From contig SVTJ01000015.1 in NCBI GenBank assembly GCA_015063845.1, forward strand, positions 1 through 42,391: DNA of 42,391 nt. The letters run 5' to 3'. Below are positions 29,684 to 37,208 of the stretch, one piece after another. Origin of the DNA: Oscillospiraceae bacterium. Lineage in GTDB: Bacteria > Bacillota > Clostridia > Oscillospirales > CAG-272. The notes beneath the pieces were generated by a model. The model ran no database searches. It was not told the origin of the DNA and saw nothing but the letters and a program-made list of their open reading frames with translations. The position numbers and the translations under genes are program-made. The stretch's first letter is position 1; each line of letters begins with the position of its first letter.

Positions 29684-30733
29684 ATGAATAAGCTTAAGAA
29701 TATACAGTGGAAGAATTATATCAATTATATTGCCATCGCACTCGTGCTGGTCGTGTTCGTTGCGCTCACTCTTGTGGGTAGCGTAAGCGCGTCTACGACT
29801 TCCTTGCTTGAGGAAATGGCGATAAAGATAATTCTTGCGGTATCTCTCAGCCTTGTCGTAGGCTTTCTCGGAGAGCTTTCTCTCGGTCACGCAGGATTTA
29901 TGTGCGTTGGAGCATATATCGGAGGTAAGGTCGCGGCAGTGCTCGCAGCACCTCTCGGAAACGGTATCCTGACACTTGTTATCGCTATCGTTGTCGGCGC
30001 GGCGAGCGCGGCAATTTGCGGTTTCCTTGTCGGACTTCCCGCACTCAGACTTCGCGGTGACTACCTCGCTATCACGACGCTCGCCTTCGGTGAGATAGTG
30101 AGAACGATATTTATGAACACCAGCGAAAATAGCTTTGGCGGACCTGTCGGTCTTTCGACTCCCAGATTTGACAAGAAGCATTTTTACATCATTTGTCTCA
30201 TAATGGTGCTGATAACGCTTTTCGTTATCCAGAACCTTATCAGAAGTAAGCACGGCCGTGCTATCGAGGCTATACGTGATAACGAGATAGCAGCGAGAGC
30301 AACGGGTATCAACATAACCAACTACAAGCTTCTCGGCTTTATTATGTCGGCGGCGTTTGCGGGAATTGCGGGCGTGCTTTACAGCTACACAAAGTTTAAC
30401 GTCTCCAGCCAGATGTTTGACTACAACTACTCTATCGAGATACTCGTTATCGTAGTTCTCGGCGGAATGGGAAGCATCAACGGCTCTATCATCTCCGCTG
30501 TGGCGATAACCTTCCTTAACCGCTATCTTGCGAACGTGCTCACGGGTAACCTCGCAGTGCTTAAGGACCTTATCTACGCGCTTATCCTTATCTTTATAGT
30601 TATCTATAACAACGCGCCTGCTCTTAAGGACTTCAGAGAGAAGTACAACTTCCAGACGCTCGTCGCGAAGCTTAAGCGCAAAAAGGCATCCAAGCCCGAT
30701 ACTGATGAAGCTCAAGTAAAGGAGGATGCATAA
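29684..30733 (+). CDS. livM: Branched-chain amino-acid ABC transporter permease LivM
   Basis: The second membrane permease, of 349 residues: LSLVVGFLGELSLGHAGFM near the start, PALRLRGDYLAITTLAFGEI and the coupling helix HGRAIEAIRDNEIAARATGI. The C-terminal cytoplasmic tail (about 320-349) is unusually charged. It lies between livH and livG with minimal spacing. Confidence 0.95.
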   Translation: MNKLKNIQWKNYINYIAIALVLVVFVALTLVGSVSASTTSLLEEMAIKIILAVSLSLVVGFLGELSLGHAGFMCVGAYIGGKVAAVLAAPLGNGILTLVIAIVVGAASAAICGFLVGLPALRLRGDYLAITTLAFGEIVRTIFMNTSENSFGGPVGLSTPRFDKKHFYIICLIMVLITLFVIQNLIRSKHGRAIEAIRDNEIAARATGINITNYKLLGFIMSAAFAGIAGVLYSYTKFNVSSQMFDYNYSIEILVIVVLGGMGSINGSIISAVAITFLNRYLANVLTGNLAVLKDLIYALILIFIVIYNNAPALKDFREKYNFQTLVAKLKRKKASKPDTDEAQVKEDA

Positions 30734-30734
30734 G

Positions 30735-31517
30735 ATGGCAGATATGAATGATAACAGAGAAGTAGTTCTTAAGACCGACCACCTGTGCATTCAGTTCGGC
30801 GGACTTAAGGCAGTTGACGACGTTAACCTTGAGATAAAGAAGGGCGAGCTTTACGGTCTTATCGGCCCTAACGGCGCGGGAAAGACCACCGTCTTCAATA
30901 TTCTGACGGGTGTTTACAAGCCTACCTCGGGCAGAGTATATCTTTGCGGTGAGGATATCACGGGCAAAGCGCCTGCGGACGTTAACAGAAAGGGAATAGC
31001 GAGAACCTTCCAGAACATTCGTCTTTTCGGTAAGCTGACTGTTCTTGAAAACGTTATGGTAGGACTTTCCAACCAGATCCCTTGCAGTGTATTCGAGTCT
31101 GTTTTCAGACTTCCCAGACACAAGAAGAGCGAGAAGGAGTGCCGAGAGAGAGCTATCGAGCTTCTTAAGGTGTTCAATCTCGATGAGTATAAGGACCACC
31201 TTGCGTCCAACCTGCCCTACGGTAAGCAGAGAAAGCTGGAGATAGCGAGAGCTATGGCTACAAACCCCAAGCTTTTGCTGCTTGACGAGCCCGCTGCGGG
31301 AATGAACCCCAACGAGACGCAGGAGCTGATGGACGATATCACGTTTATCCGTGAGAAGTTCGGCATCACCATACTGCTTATCGAGCACGATATGAGACTT
31401 GTCGGCGGTATTTGCGAAAAGCTGACCGTTCTTAACTTCGGTACGGAGCTTGCAAAGGGTGAGACCGATGTTGTACTCAACCACCCCGATGTAGTCAAGG
31501 CTTACATCGGAGAATGA
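30735..31517 (+). CDS. livG: Branched-chain amino-acid ABC transporter ATP-binding protein LivG
   Basis: A 260-residue ATPase on the inner membrane face: Walker A GPNGAGKTT, Q-loop ARTFQNIRLF, the LivG-type degenerate signature LPYGKQRKLEIARAMA, Walker B LLLLDEPAAGMNP and H-loop IEHDM. The ATG at 30735, 1 bp after the livM stop, has AAAGGAGG at the right distance. The ATG at 30726 overlaps that site and is rejected. Confidence 0.95.
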   Translation: MADMNDNREVVLKTDHLCIQFGGLKAVDDVNLEIKKGELYGLIGPNGAGKTTVFNILTGVYKPTSGRVYLCGEDITGKAPADVNRKGIARTFQNIRLFGKLTVLENVMVGLSNQIPCSVFESVFRLPRHKKSEKECRERAIELLKVFNLDEYKDHLASNLPYGKQRKLEIARAMATNPKLLLLDEPAAGMNPNETQELMDDITFIREKFGITILLIEHDMRLVGGICEKLTVLNFGTELAKGETDVVLNHPDVVKAYIGE

Positions 31518-31541
31518 TCCCAAAGGAAAGGAAATTACGGT

Positions 31542-32258
31542 ATGTCTGAAACTTTACTTGAAGTAAAAGATCTTGAAGTAAGCTACGGCGTGATACGCGC
31601 ACTTAAGGGTATATCCTTTAAGGTTGAAAGAGGCGAGATCGTGTCTCTTATCGGCGCAAACGGTGCGGGAAAGACGACTACTCTGCACACCGTTACGGGC
31701 TTGCTCCATCCTTCCGCGGGATCTGTTATGTATAAGGGCAAGGACCTCACAAAGGTGCCCGCCCATAAGATCGTTTCCATGGGACTTGTTCACGTTCCCG
31801 AGGGAAGAAGAATATTCCAGGGACTGAGCGTTTATGAAAACCTTTTGATGGGTGCGTACTCTCAGAAGGATAAGGCGCTGGTAGCTGAGAATATGAAGCT
31901 TGTATTTAGCCTTTTCCCCAGACTTGAGGAAAGAAAAAAGCAGATGGCGGGAACGCTGTCGGGCGGTGAGCAGCAGATGCTCGCGATGGGAAGAGCACTT
32001 CTTTCCAATCCCGAAATGGTCGTTCTTGACGAGCCCTCTATGGGTCTTTCACCTCTGCTCGTATCCGAGGTCTTTGAAATAGTCAAGACCTTCCGCGAGA
32101 ACGGTAAAACGGTGCTCCTCGTTGAGCAGAACGCGAAAAAGGCAATGTCTATATCCGATAGAGTTTACGTTCTCGAAACGGGCTCTATTATAACCGAAGG
32201 ACGCGCAAGCGAACTTATTAACGACGAAAGTATCAAAAAAGCTTATCTTGGTGAGTAA
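31542..32258 (+). CDS. livF: Branched-chain amino-acid ABC transporter ATP-binding protein LivF
   Basis: A 238-residue ATPase that pairs with LivG: Walker A GANGAGKTT, Q-loop PEGRRIFQGLSV, signature LSGGEQQMLAMGRAL, Walker B MVVLDEPSMGLSP and H-loop LLVEQNAKKA, as standard for LivF. AAAGGAAAGG precedes the ATG. It is the last gene of the operon; a single sense-oriented repeat hairpin 40 bp on ends the transcript. Confidence 0.95.
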   Translation: MSETLLEVKDLEVSYGVIRALKGISFKVERGEIVSLIGANGAGKTTTLHTVTGLLHPSAGSVMYKGKDLTKVPAHKIVSMGLVHVPEGRRIFQGLSVYENLLMGAYSQKDKALVAENMKLVFSLFPRLEERKKQMAGTLSGGEQQMLAMGRALLSNPEMVVLDEPSMGLSPLLVSEVFEIVKTFRENGKTVLLVEQNAKKAMSISDRVYVLETGSIITEGRASELINDESIKKAYLGE

Positions 32259-32282
32259 GCTCCATAAATTTAATAAGTCCGT

Positions 32283-32333
32283 AGGACGCGGTTTTTTGAG
32301 GGTTATTTTCTTGAAAGAAAATAACCCTCAATG
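32283..32333 (+). terminator. Type A hairpin, truncated copy A6, terminator of liv operon
   Basis: One GGACGCG unit followed by a 15-bp perfect stem (arm TTGAGGGTTATTTTC, TTGAAA loop, 32296-32331). The later CTCGTCGG module is absent. It is in sense orientation behind livF. Confidence 0.8.
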
Positions 32334-32340
32334 CTTTCTA

Positions 32341-32369
32341 TTGCAAATATTTATGAGTTGTGGTATAAT
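32341..32369 (+). promoter_or_regulatory. Promoter of yhcH-like gene
   Basis: -35 TTGCAA (32341-32346), 17-bp spacer, -10 TATAAT (32364-32369), giving a leader of about 115 nt before the ATG at 32491. No riboswitch fold was recognised in it. Confidence 0.7.
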
Positions 32370-32490
32370 GGTTTTATGAAGAAGAAAAACGTAAAATAAT
32401 AGACGTTTACAACTGCGACCAATACGAACTAAAACGTTGATTTTTAAGTATAAAAAAGCAAAAAACGCAAAAAATATAAGGAGAAACAAA

Positions 32491-32955
32491 ATGATAACAA
32501 CAACTCTCACAAGTCCCGAGTTAGAGGTATACGCAAAGCTCAATAAAAATTTTGCTAAAGTTTTTGAGATCGCAAAGGCGGCAATGACCGATGTGCCTTC
32601 GTCAGGAAAGTATTATGTTGACGGCGACGACTGCTTCTATATGATACAGGAATATGACACAAAAGAGCCGTCTCGCGCGAGATACGAGACCCACGAGAAC
32701 TATATCGACGTCCAGATAATACTTCGCGGAGAGGAAGAGATACGCTTCGAGACGCTTGACAAGCTGAGCGTAGAGACCGAATACAATGCTGAAAAGGATA
32801 TAGCGTTCCAGCATATGACGGACGAATACGACAGCGTAAGACTTGTTTCGGGTGAGCTTTCCATAATTTACCCCAACGAGCCGCACGCTCCGTCACTTTC
32901 CACCGATAACGGACAGTCGCACGTTATAAAGCTTATCGCAAAGGTGCGTCCTTAA
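32491..32955 (+). CDS. YhcH/YjgK/YiaL family protein
   Basis: A 154-residue cupin-like cytoplasmic protein of the DUF386 (YhcH/NanQ, beta-galactosidase subunit beta) family. Conserved metal-ligand region: ETHENYIDVQIILRGEEEI (His, Glu, Asp) and SIIYPNEPHAPSL with the second His. E. coli relatives act on sialic-acid or related sugar epimerisation; no sialic-acid genes are near, so the substrate is unknown. The ATG at 32491 with AAGGAG is chosen over the longer frame from 32437. Its own promoter separates it from the liv operon. Confidence 0.88.
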   Translation: MITTTLTSPELEVYAKLNKNFAKVFEIAKAAMTDVPSSGKYYVDGDDCFYMIQEYDTKEPSRARYETHENYIDVQIILRGEEEIRFETLDKLSVETEYNAEKDIAFQHMTDEYDSVRLVSGELSIIYPNEPHAPSLSTDNGQSHVIKLIAKVRP

Positions 32956-33043
32956 GGCTTGCCAAAAAATATCAGATTATTTCACGTCTCCGAGGTCAAA
33001 CTATACATAGACGGAAAAACCGCCTGAAAGGAGGCTTTGCGAA

Positions 33044-33265
33044 ATGATCATGGACAGAATTGCGCTGATAATCACAATAATCGGCGCGCTTAACTGGGGA
33101 AGCATAGGTCTTTTCGGCTTCGACATCGTTGCCTGGATAGGTGGCGGCGCAGACGCGCTCGTGAGCCGTATAATCTATACTGTGGTCGCTCTTGCGGGTA
33201 TCTGGTGCGTAACGCTTTTGTTCCGTACAAGAGAAAAATTCAAAGAGATCGGCGAAGGCGACTGA
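33044..33265 (+). CDS. DUF378 domain-containing membrane protein
   Basis: A 73-residue protein with two hydrophobic helices. The pattern IALIITIIGALNWGSIGLFGFD is the DUF378 signature, and the charged C-terminus (RTREKFKEIGEGD) lies in the cytoplasm. Function unknown. AAAGGAGG lies about 11 nt before the first ATG; the second Met (residue 3) is also possible. It lies 88 bp after the YhcH gene on the same strand and may share its transcript. A strong terminator follows. Confidence 0.9.
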   Translation: MIMDRIALIITIIGALNWGSIGLFGFDIVAWIGGGADALVSRIIYTVVALAGIWCVTLLFRTREKFKEIGEGD

Positions 33266-33307
33266 GCCCGTGCAAAGACTTTGATTTTATAAAATAAAAA
33301 GCACAAA

Positions 33308-33349
33308 TTGACGGGAGCTTCTTTTGAGAAGCTCCCGTCAAGCTTTTTA
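33308..33349 (+). terminator. Type E terminator, copy E1
   Basis: A perfect 15-bp stem (arm TTGACGGGAGCTTCT, loop TTTG) then GCTTTTT. Together with the following AAGCAAAAAAACGAAGCA (to 33386) it is shared with 39372-39448, where the stem has compensating changes and the loop sequence is inverted (CAAA). Confidence 0.9.
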
Positions 33350-33386
33350 AAGGTAAGCAAAAAAACGAAGCATTGGTTTGTGCTTC

Positions 33387-33696
33387 AAATTAGGATTTAT
33401 CGGGGACGCGTTTTTTTGAGGGAAACTTCTTGAAAGAAGTTTCCCTCAAACTCCCTTCAAGAACTTTAAAACAAAATAGTTATTGTTACAGCCATAGGAA
33501 ATATATAACTTTATTGTTTTTCTCTGAGGTAAAAACTCGTCGGACCCTACGTACCGACGAGTTTTATGGGTATTTGAACGTTCTGCACTGCAATGAGTTT
33601 TTCAGCCCAATTAAAAAAATAATAATTTCTTTGTGTTAAAGTTCTTAGAGGGGAACACTCGCAAGCCTGTGCTAACCCACCGATAAATCCTAATTT
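33387..33696 (+). repeat. Type D repeat bounded by inverted 17-bp motifs, copy D2
   Basis: 310 bp with ends AAATTAGGATTTATCGG (33387) and CCGATAAATCCTAATTT (33680-33696). It holds a TTGAAA-loop hairpin (33416-33449) and the CTCGTCGGACCC...CCGACGAG stem (about 33535-33562). It is almost the exact reverse complement of 4568-4889. It is sense to DUF378. Confidence 0.85.
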
Positions 33697-33955
33697 ATCA
33701 TTATTCATTCGGGCTCGTATATTTAATTTTTACGCATTCATATGCAATACCCATAAAAAATAAAACTCGTCGGTGATCTATCGTCCGACGAGTTTTTTCC
33801 TTATAAGAAAACCAATAAAGTTATATCTTTTCTTACGGCTACACCAATAACAATTTCGTTTTAAAGTTCTTTGGGGGAGTTTGAGGGGGACTTTCTTTCA
33901 AGAAAGTTCCCCTCAACGCGTCCCCGCGTCCCCGCATCCTCGCGTCCCCGCGTAT
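33697..33955 (-). repeat. Type A composite terminator repeat, copy A5
   Basis: Inverted relative to the other A copies, and therefore sense to the minus-strand DUF2974 gene that ends at 33965. Reading on the minus strand: GGACGCG minisatellite (about five units), hairpin with TTGAAA loop (33881-33916, one G-U pair), TTATTGGTGTAGCCG linker, CTCGTCGG/CCGACGAG stem and CGAGCCCGAATGAATAATG tail. Joined to D2 it forms a bidirectional terminator between convergent genes. Confidence 0.85.
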
Positions 33956-33964
33956 GTCTGCTGA

Positions 33965-35122
33965 TCATTTTCTATTCAATTCTTTTCGTGGCTTAGGCTT
34001 TGAGGCGTTCTTATTGGTTTGGTCTTTTGCGTCAGTTTGCGTGTCCTTCTTCTTCTTTGGCGTATTTATCACCAAAAGGCTGATAAGACGTTTGATGAGC
34101 TTTTTATCCTCGGGATTGAGGGTGTTCCACGCCTTTAGCACGATAAGCTTTTCTGCATTGAGGTCGGTCAGCGTTTTCACTGTACTCGACGAGAGAAGCT
34201 CATAAATGGTGTCGGTCATACGCTGACGCTTTTCATAGCTCATCTCCGATAGCCAAAGCTTGAGCGTGCGGTCGATCTTTCTGCTCTCGTCAGTTATGCT
34301 GTCGAGGTGCACAAAGCTTCTTCCCTTGACCTCCCAGCTAAGTCCGTTATGCTGGTAAAGTCCCGTTTGCGTACTGTTGACCACCTCATAGCCCTCCTCG
34401 TGCTCAAGCAGCATTCCAATGACCGAGGATTGGGGGACGAGCGTGCGTATCTTATCACGCATTTCCTGATAATCAGCGCTCTTTATAAACTTGCGCGTAA
34501 AGCCCGGGCCGTCGTTACTGTACACAGCCACAAGTCTCTCCTTTGTTTGCTTGGAGCACTTGGAAGCGGCGAACACGGCAAGGTTTCCGCCCTTGCTATG
34601 ACCTCCGACGTATATCTGCCTGTCGGGATAAGCCGCGGCAGCCTCCTCGAGATATTCCACCGCTCTCACCTGGGCAGGAACGGGGCTCATAAAGCTCATA
34701 TTAAAGTTTTCCTTCCAGGCGATAAGCGTATCGTCCGAGCCGCGAAAGGCGACAAAGCAGGTGTCGTCGTCAAGCAGAAACGTGGTCGCGCTGAACTGCA
34801 TCTGCGTCGTGTTATTTATCACGTTCACGTGACCTGCCACTCGAATACGGCCAAATCTTTCGCTTCTTGCCGCTTTTGTTGCGAGCGTTATCACCTCGGG
34901 CGGAAAAATGAGACCGAGGCTGTTATTCTCTCCCTTGTGTATTTGCTTGTATCTCTTCATAGCGGTGAGATACATTATTCCTTTTGTGAAATTATTTGGT
35001 ATGAGACCCTCGAAGTCGAGGTAACATATGTGAGAAAATATCAGATTGTCCACCTCGCAAACACCGCTTTGTGAAAACGACAAGTCGCCGCGCCAATCAA
35101 GGTAGTCAAAAAGGGTAGCCAT
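33965..35122 (-). CDS. DUF2974 (Mbeg1-like) alpha/beta-hydrolase fold protein
   Basis: A 385-residue protein of the Mbeg1-like DUF2974 family. It has a nucleophile elbow GGHSKGGNLAVFAA (Ser about 176), an upstream CFVAFRGSDDTLIAWKE oxyanion/strand region as in lipases, and YSNDGPGFTRKF after the elbow. There is no signal peptide, so it is likely cytoplasmic. The last 35 or so residues are a Lys/Asp/Asn-rich disordered tail. Substrate unknown; a lipase or esterase role is inferred from the fold. GGAGG lies 7 nt before the ATG. It is the last gene of cca-ruvX-small protein-DUF2974, 17 bp behind the small gene. Confidence 0.85.
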   Translation of the reverse strand: MATLFDYLDWRGDLSFSQSGVCEVDNLIFSHICYLDFEGLIPNNFTKGIMYLTAMKRYKQIHKGENNSLGLIFPPEVITLATKAARSERFGRIRVAGHVNVINNTTQMQFSATTFLLDDDTCFVAFRGSDDTLIAWKENFNMSFMSPVPAQVRAVEYLEEAAAAYPDRQIYVGGHSKGGNLAVFAASKCSKQTKERLVAVYSNDGPGFTRKFIKSADYQEMRDKIRTLVPQSSVIGMLLEHEEGYEVVNSTQTGLYQHNGLSWEVKGRSFVHLDSITDESRKIDRTLKLWLSEMSYEKRQRMTDTIYELLSSSTVKTLTDLNAEKLIVLKAWNTLNPEDKKLIKRLISLLVINTPKKKKDTQTDAKDQTNKNASKPKPRKELNRK

Positions 35123-35139
35123 TTTTACCTCCGTATCTT

Positions 35140-35331
35140 TTATATCTGCTTATGAACGCTCTTGTATTCGTCATAGTATCGGTAATACGGACAGGAGCGG
35201 GTATTACCGCCGAGAAAGCTCTGCATCTCGTCCTGGTCGAGGCGGGCGTTGCACACGTACGCGTCGTATTCCTCGTCGTAGTCGTAGAACTCACAGCTTT
35301 CGCAGTTGCTTTGTATCTTCTTTTTGTCCAT
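35140..35331 (-). CDS. Small four-Cys protein (DUF6472-like)
   Basis: A 63-residue acidic, tyrosine-rich protein with Cys pairs in SNCESCEFYDYDEEYDAYVC and SCPYYRYYDEY, suggesting a metal site or zinc-ribbon-like fold. It resembles the Clostridia family DUF6472; function unknown. The ATG at 35331 is preferred because GAGG lies 7 nt upstream, just at the ruvX stop; the in-frame TTG at 35343 overlaps that site. It is between ruvX and DUF2974 in one operon. Confidence 0.75.
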   Translation of the reverse strand: MDKKKIQSNCESCEFYDYDEEYDAYVCNARLDQDEMQSFLGGNTRSCPYYRYYDEYKSVHKQI

Positions 35332-35339
35332 AGCGTTCC

Positions 35340-35804
35340 TCAATTCATATACTTTAGTCTGTCAAGACAGTTCTGGAGTATTATCTGAGCGGACAGCGTG
35401 TCTATGACTTGCTTTCTTTTTTTGCCTCTTGTGCCCGTTTCGTTGAGGTAGCGAGAGGCTGTCATTGTGGTCATTCGCTCGTCGAACGTGGCGACGGGAA
35501 GAGCCGTTCTCTCCTTGAGCATTCTCGCGAACTTCTCGCATCTCTGCGCTCTTGAGCCCTTTGAGCCGTCCATATTCACGGGCAGTCCTACGACAATTGC
35601 CGATACTCCGTTTTCGACTGCCGCCTCAGCGACGGCGTCTGCGGTCTTTTCAATGCCCCCCGGGGAGATATATCCAAGCCCCGACGCGAGCATACGCGAG
35701 GGGTCGGACACGGCAAGCCCCGTTCTGACGTCTCCGAAGTCCACCGAAAGTATCTTTCCCGCGGTATTTTTTATTATATCCAAAGTGTCAAGTGTTTCCA
35801 TCAT
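35340..35804 (-). CDS. ruvX: Holliday junction resolvase RuvX / YqgF
   Basis: A 154-residue cytoplasmic RNase H-fold nuclease: KILSVDFGDVRTGLAVSDP with the first catalytic Asp, IVVGLPVNMDGSKGSRAQ, and VATFDERMTTMTA with the second acidic residue, and a final Asp in VIDTLSAQIIL. The family (YqgF) acts in rRNA 5'-end maturation and/or Holliday-junction resolution. Its start overlaps the cca stop by 4 bp (ATGA type), with AAGGA upstream; a second ATG is at 35801. Confidence 0.93.
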   Translation of the reverse strand: MMETLDTLDIIKNTAGKILSVDFGDVRTGLAVSDPSRMLASGLGYISPGGIEKTADAVAEAAVENGVSAIVVGLPVNMDGSKGSRAQRCEKFARMLKERTALPVATFDERMTTMTASRYLNETGTRGKKRKQVIDTLSAQIILQNCLDRLKYMN

Positions 35805-36988
35805 TCACAGTCCTTTACGCTTAAAAATTCCCGAGCCATACGAACAAGCGTATCTCTTTGGTTGAGACGTGGGTCGGCTATGACCGCCCCGAGCAGCTGT
35901 TCGAGCGTGCTGCCTATCAGCTTTCCTTTTGCGCCGAGAGAGGCGAGGTCTTTGCCGTTTATTTTGAGGTCGCTTATCTTGCACGGCATATCCATTTGCC
36001 GCTCAACTGTCGCCATAGCGCCCTTGGGAGAGATTCCCATGACCTCGGACAAACACGCCGCCAGGGGCGCGTAGACGCCCGTATTGGCGATAAGAGCGCG
36101 AGCTGAGTGCTCGTCCGCCACACGCTCCTTCGCGCCTCTGAGCACAGCCAGCGCGCCTGTTATCTGCTTGCCTGCGTAGCGCAGAGAGCGCAGATGCTCA
36201 GCGGCTGTATCATTGTCCTCGCCCCACAGCAAAAGTGCGAGGCGTACCGCTTCGTCGCGAGGCAAAAGCTCTGCCTTTGCAAGGTCTTCGAGGACGGGGG
36301 AGTAGTTCTTTAATACGTGAGCGAATATTCCTCTCTCTGCCATAAGCGCGAGCGCGCGGCAGGGGTATGGAGAGGTCAGCAGACGTAAAAGCTCGCTTGC
36401 TATCCTCTCTTTAGCTATGTGCTCAAGTCCGCTTTGGCAGGCGGACGCTCCGAGGAGAGTGTCCTCGTCGATATCAAAGCCGAGTTGCGCGGAAAATCTG
36501 AAAAGTCGCATTATTCTCAGCGCGTCCTCGGAAAAGCGCAGACAAGGGTCTCCTACGGCGCGCAACAGCTTTTTTTCGATATCCTCTCTTCCGCCGAATG
36601 GGTCGACAAGACCGAGCGTTTTGTTGTATGCCATAGCGTTGACGGTGAAATCACGTCTTGAGAGGTCCTCTTCGATGCTTCGGGTGAAGCTCACGCTGTC
36701 GGGGTGGCGCGCGTCGGCGTACGAGCCGTCGATACGGAAGGTGGTTATCTCCACGGGCTCGCCGTTAAAAATGACGGTGAGCGTTCCGTGCTTTATGCCC
36801 GTCTCTATCACACGCTTGTCCGCAAAGAGAGAAAGCGTTTTTTCGGGGAGCGCGGAGGTGGCTATATCGTAATCGTGGGGAGGCAGACCGATGAGCATAT
36901 CGCGCAGACTGCCGCCAACGATAAAAGCCTGCTCGCCGCAGCCTTCAAATCTGCCGATTATCTCGTCAATATACTCGGGATATCTCAT
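35801..36988 (-). CDS. cca: CCA tRNA nucleotidyltransferase
   Basis: A 395-residue class II nucleotidyltransferase that adds or repairs the tRNA 3' CCA. It has AFIVGGSLRDMLIG with G25-G26, the metal-binding HDYDIAT (D39, D41), the SRRDFTVNAMAYNK flexible-loop/base-recognition motif and FSEDALRIMRLFRFSAQLGF. An HD domain is not seen. GGAG lies 7 nt before the ATG and a consensus promoter lies at 37030-37058. It is first in the operon cca-ruvX-small protein-DUF2974. The tRNA-Ser in this window encodes its own CCA, so repair may be the main use. Confidence 0.95.
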   Translation of the reverse strand: MRYPEYIDEIIGRFEGCGEQAFIVGGSLRDMLIGLPPHDYDIATSALPEKTLSLFADKRVIETGIKHGTLTVIFNGEPVEITTFRIDGSYADARHPDSVSFTRSIEEDLSRRDFTVNAMAYNKTLGLVDPFGGREDIEKKLLRAVGDPCLRFSEDALRIMRLFRFSAQLGFDIDEDTLLGASACQSGLEHIAKERIASELLRLLTSPYPCRALALMAERGIFAHVLKNYSPVLEDLAKAELLPRDEAVRLALLLWGEDNDTAAEHLRSLRYAGKQITGALAVLRGAKERVADEHSARALIANTGVYAPLAACLSEVMGISPKGAMATVERQMDMPCKISDLKINGKDLASLGAKGKLIGSTLEQLLGAVIADPRLNQRDTLVRMAREFLSVKDCE

Positions 36989-37029
36989 CGCTCTCCTCCT
37001 TACTCTAATTATAGTTTGCCGTTTCCATA

Positions 37030-37058
37030 ATTATACACCATTTGCCCGTCCGTGTCAA
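37030..37058 (-). promoter_or_regulatory. Promoter of the cca operon
   Basis: On the minus strand, -35 TTGACA (37053-37058), 17-bp spacer, -10 TATAAT (37030-37035). Confidence 0.85.
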
Positions 37059-37150
37059 GAACTCCGCCGCGGCGCGCCCTTAAAGTTCGGCGAAAAATTG
37101 AATTGAAAGTAAATAATTGTTGATACGGTGTTACAAATTGCTCGCACTTG

Positions 37151-37179
37151 TTGACAAAGAGGGCTAAAAAATATATAAT
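37151..37179 (+). promoter_or_regulatory. Promoter of the LRR lipoprotein gene
   Basis: -35 TTGACA (37151-37156), 17-bp spacer, -10 TATAAT (37174-37179). Confidence 0.85.
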
Positions 37180-37208
37180 TATCGTAACGATATGCTTGGA
37201 GAAAAAGT

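Noticed and set aside
32341-32490. Riboswitch in the leader of the yhcH-like gene
   Set aside because: The leader is A-rich with no extended pairing or following terminator.
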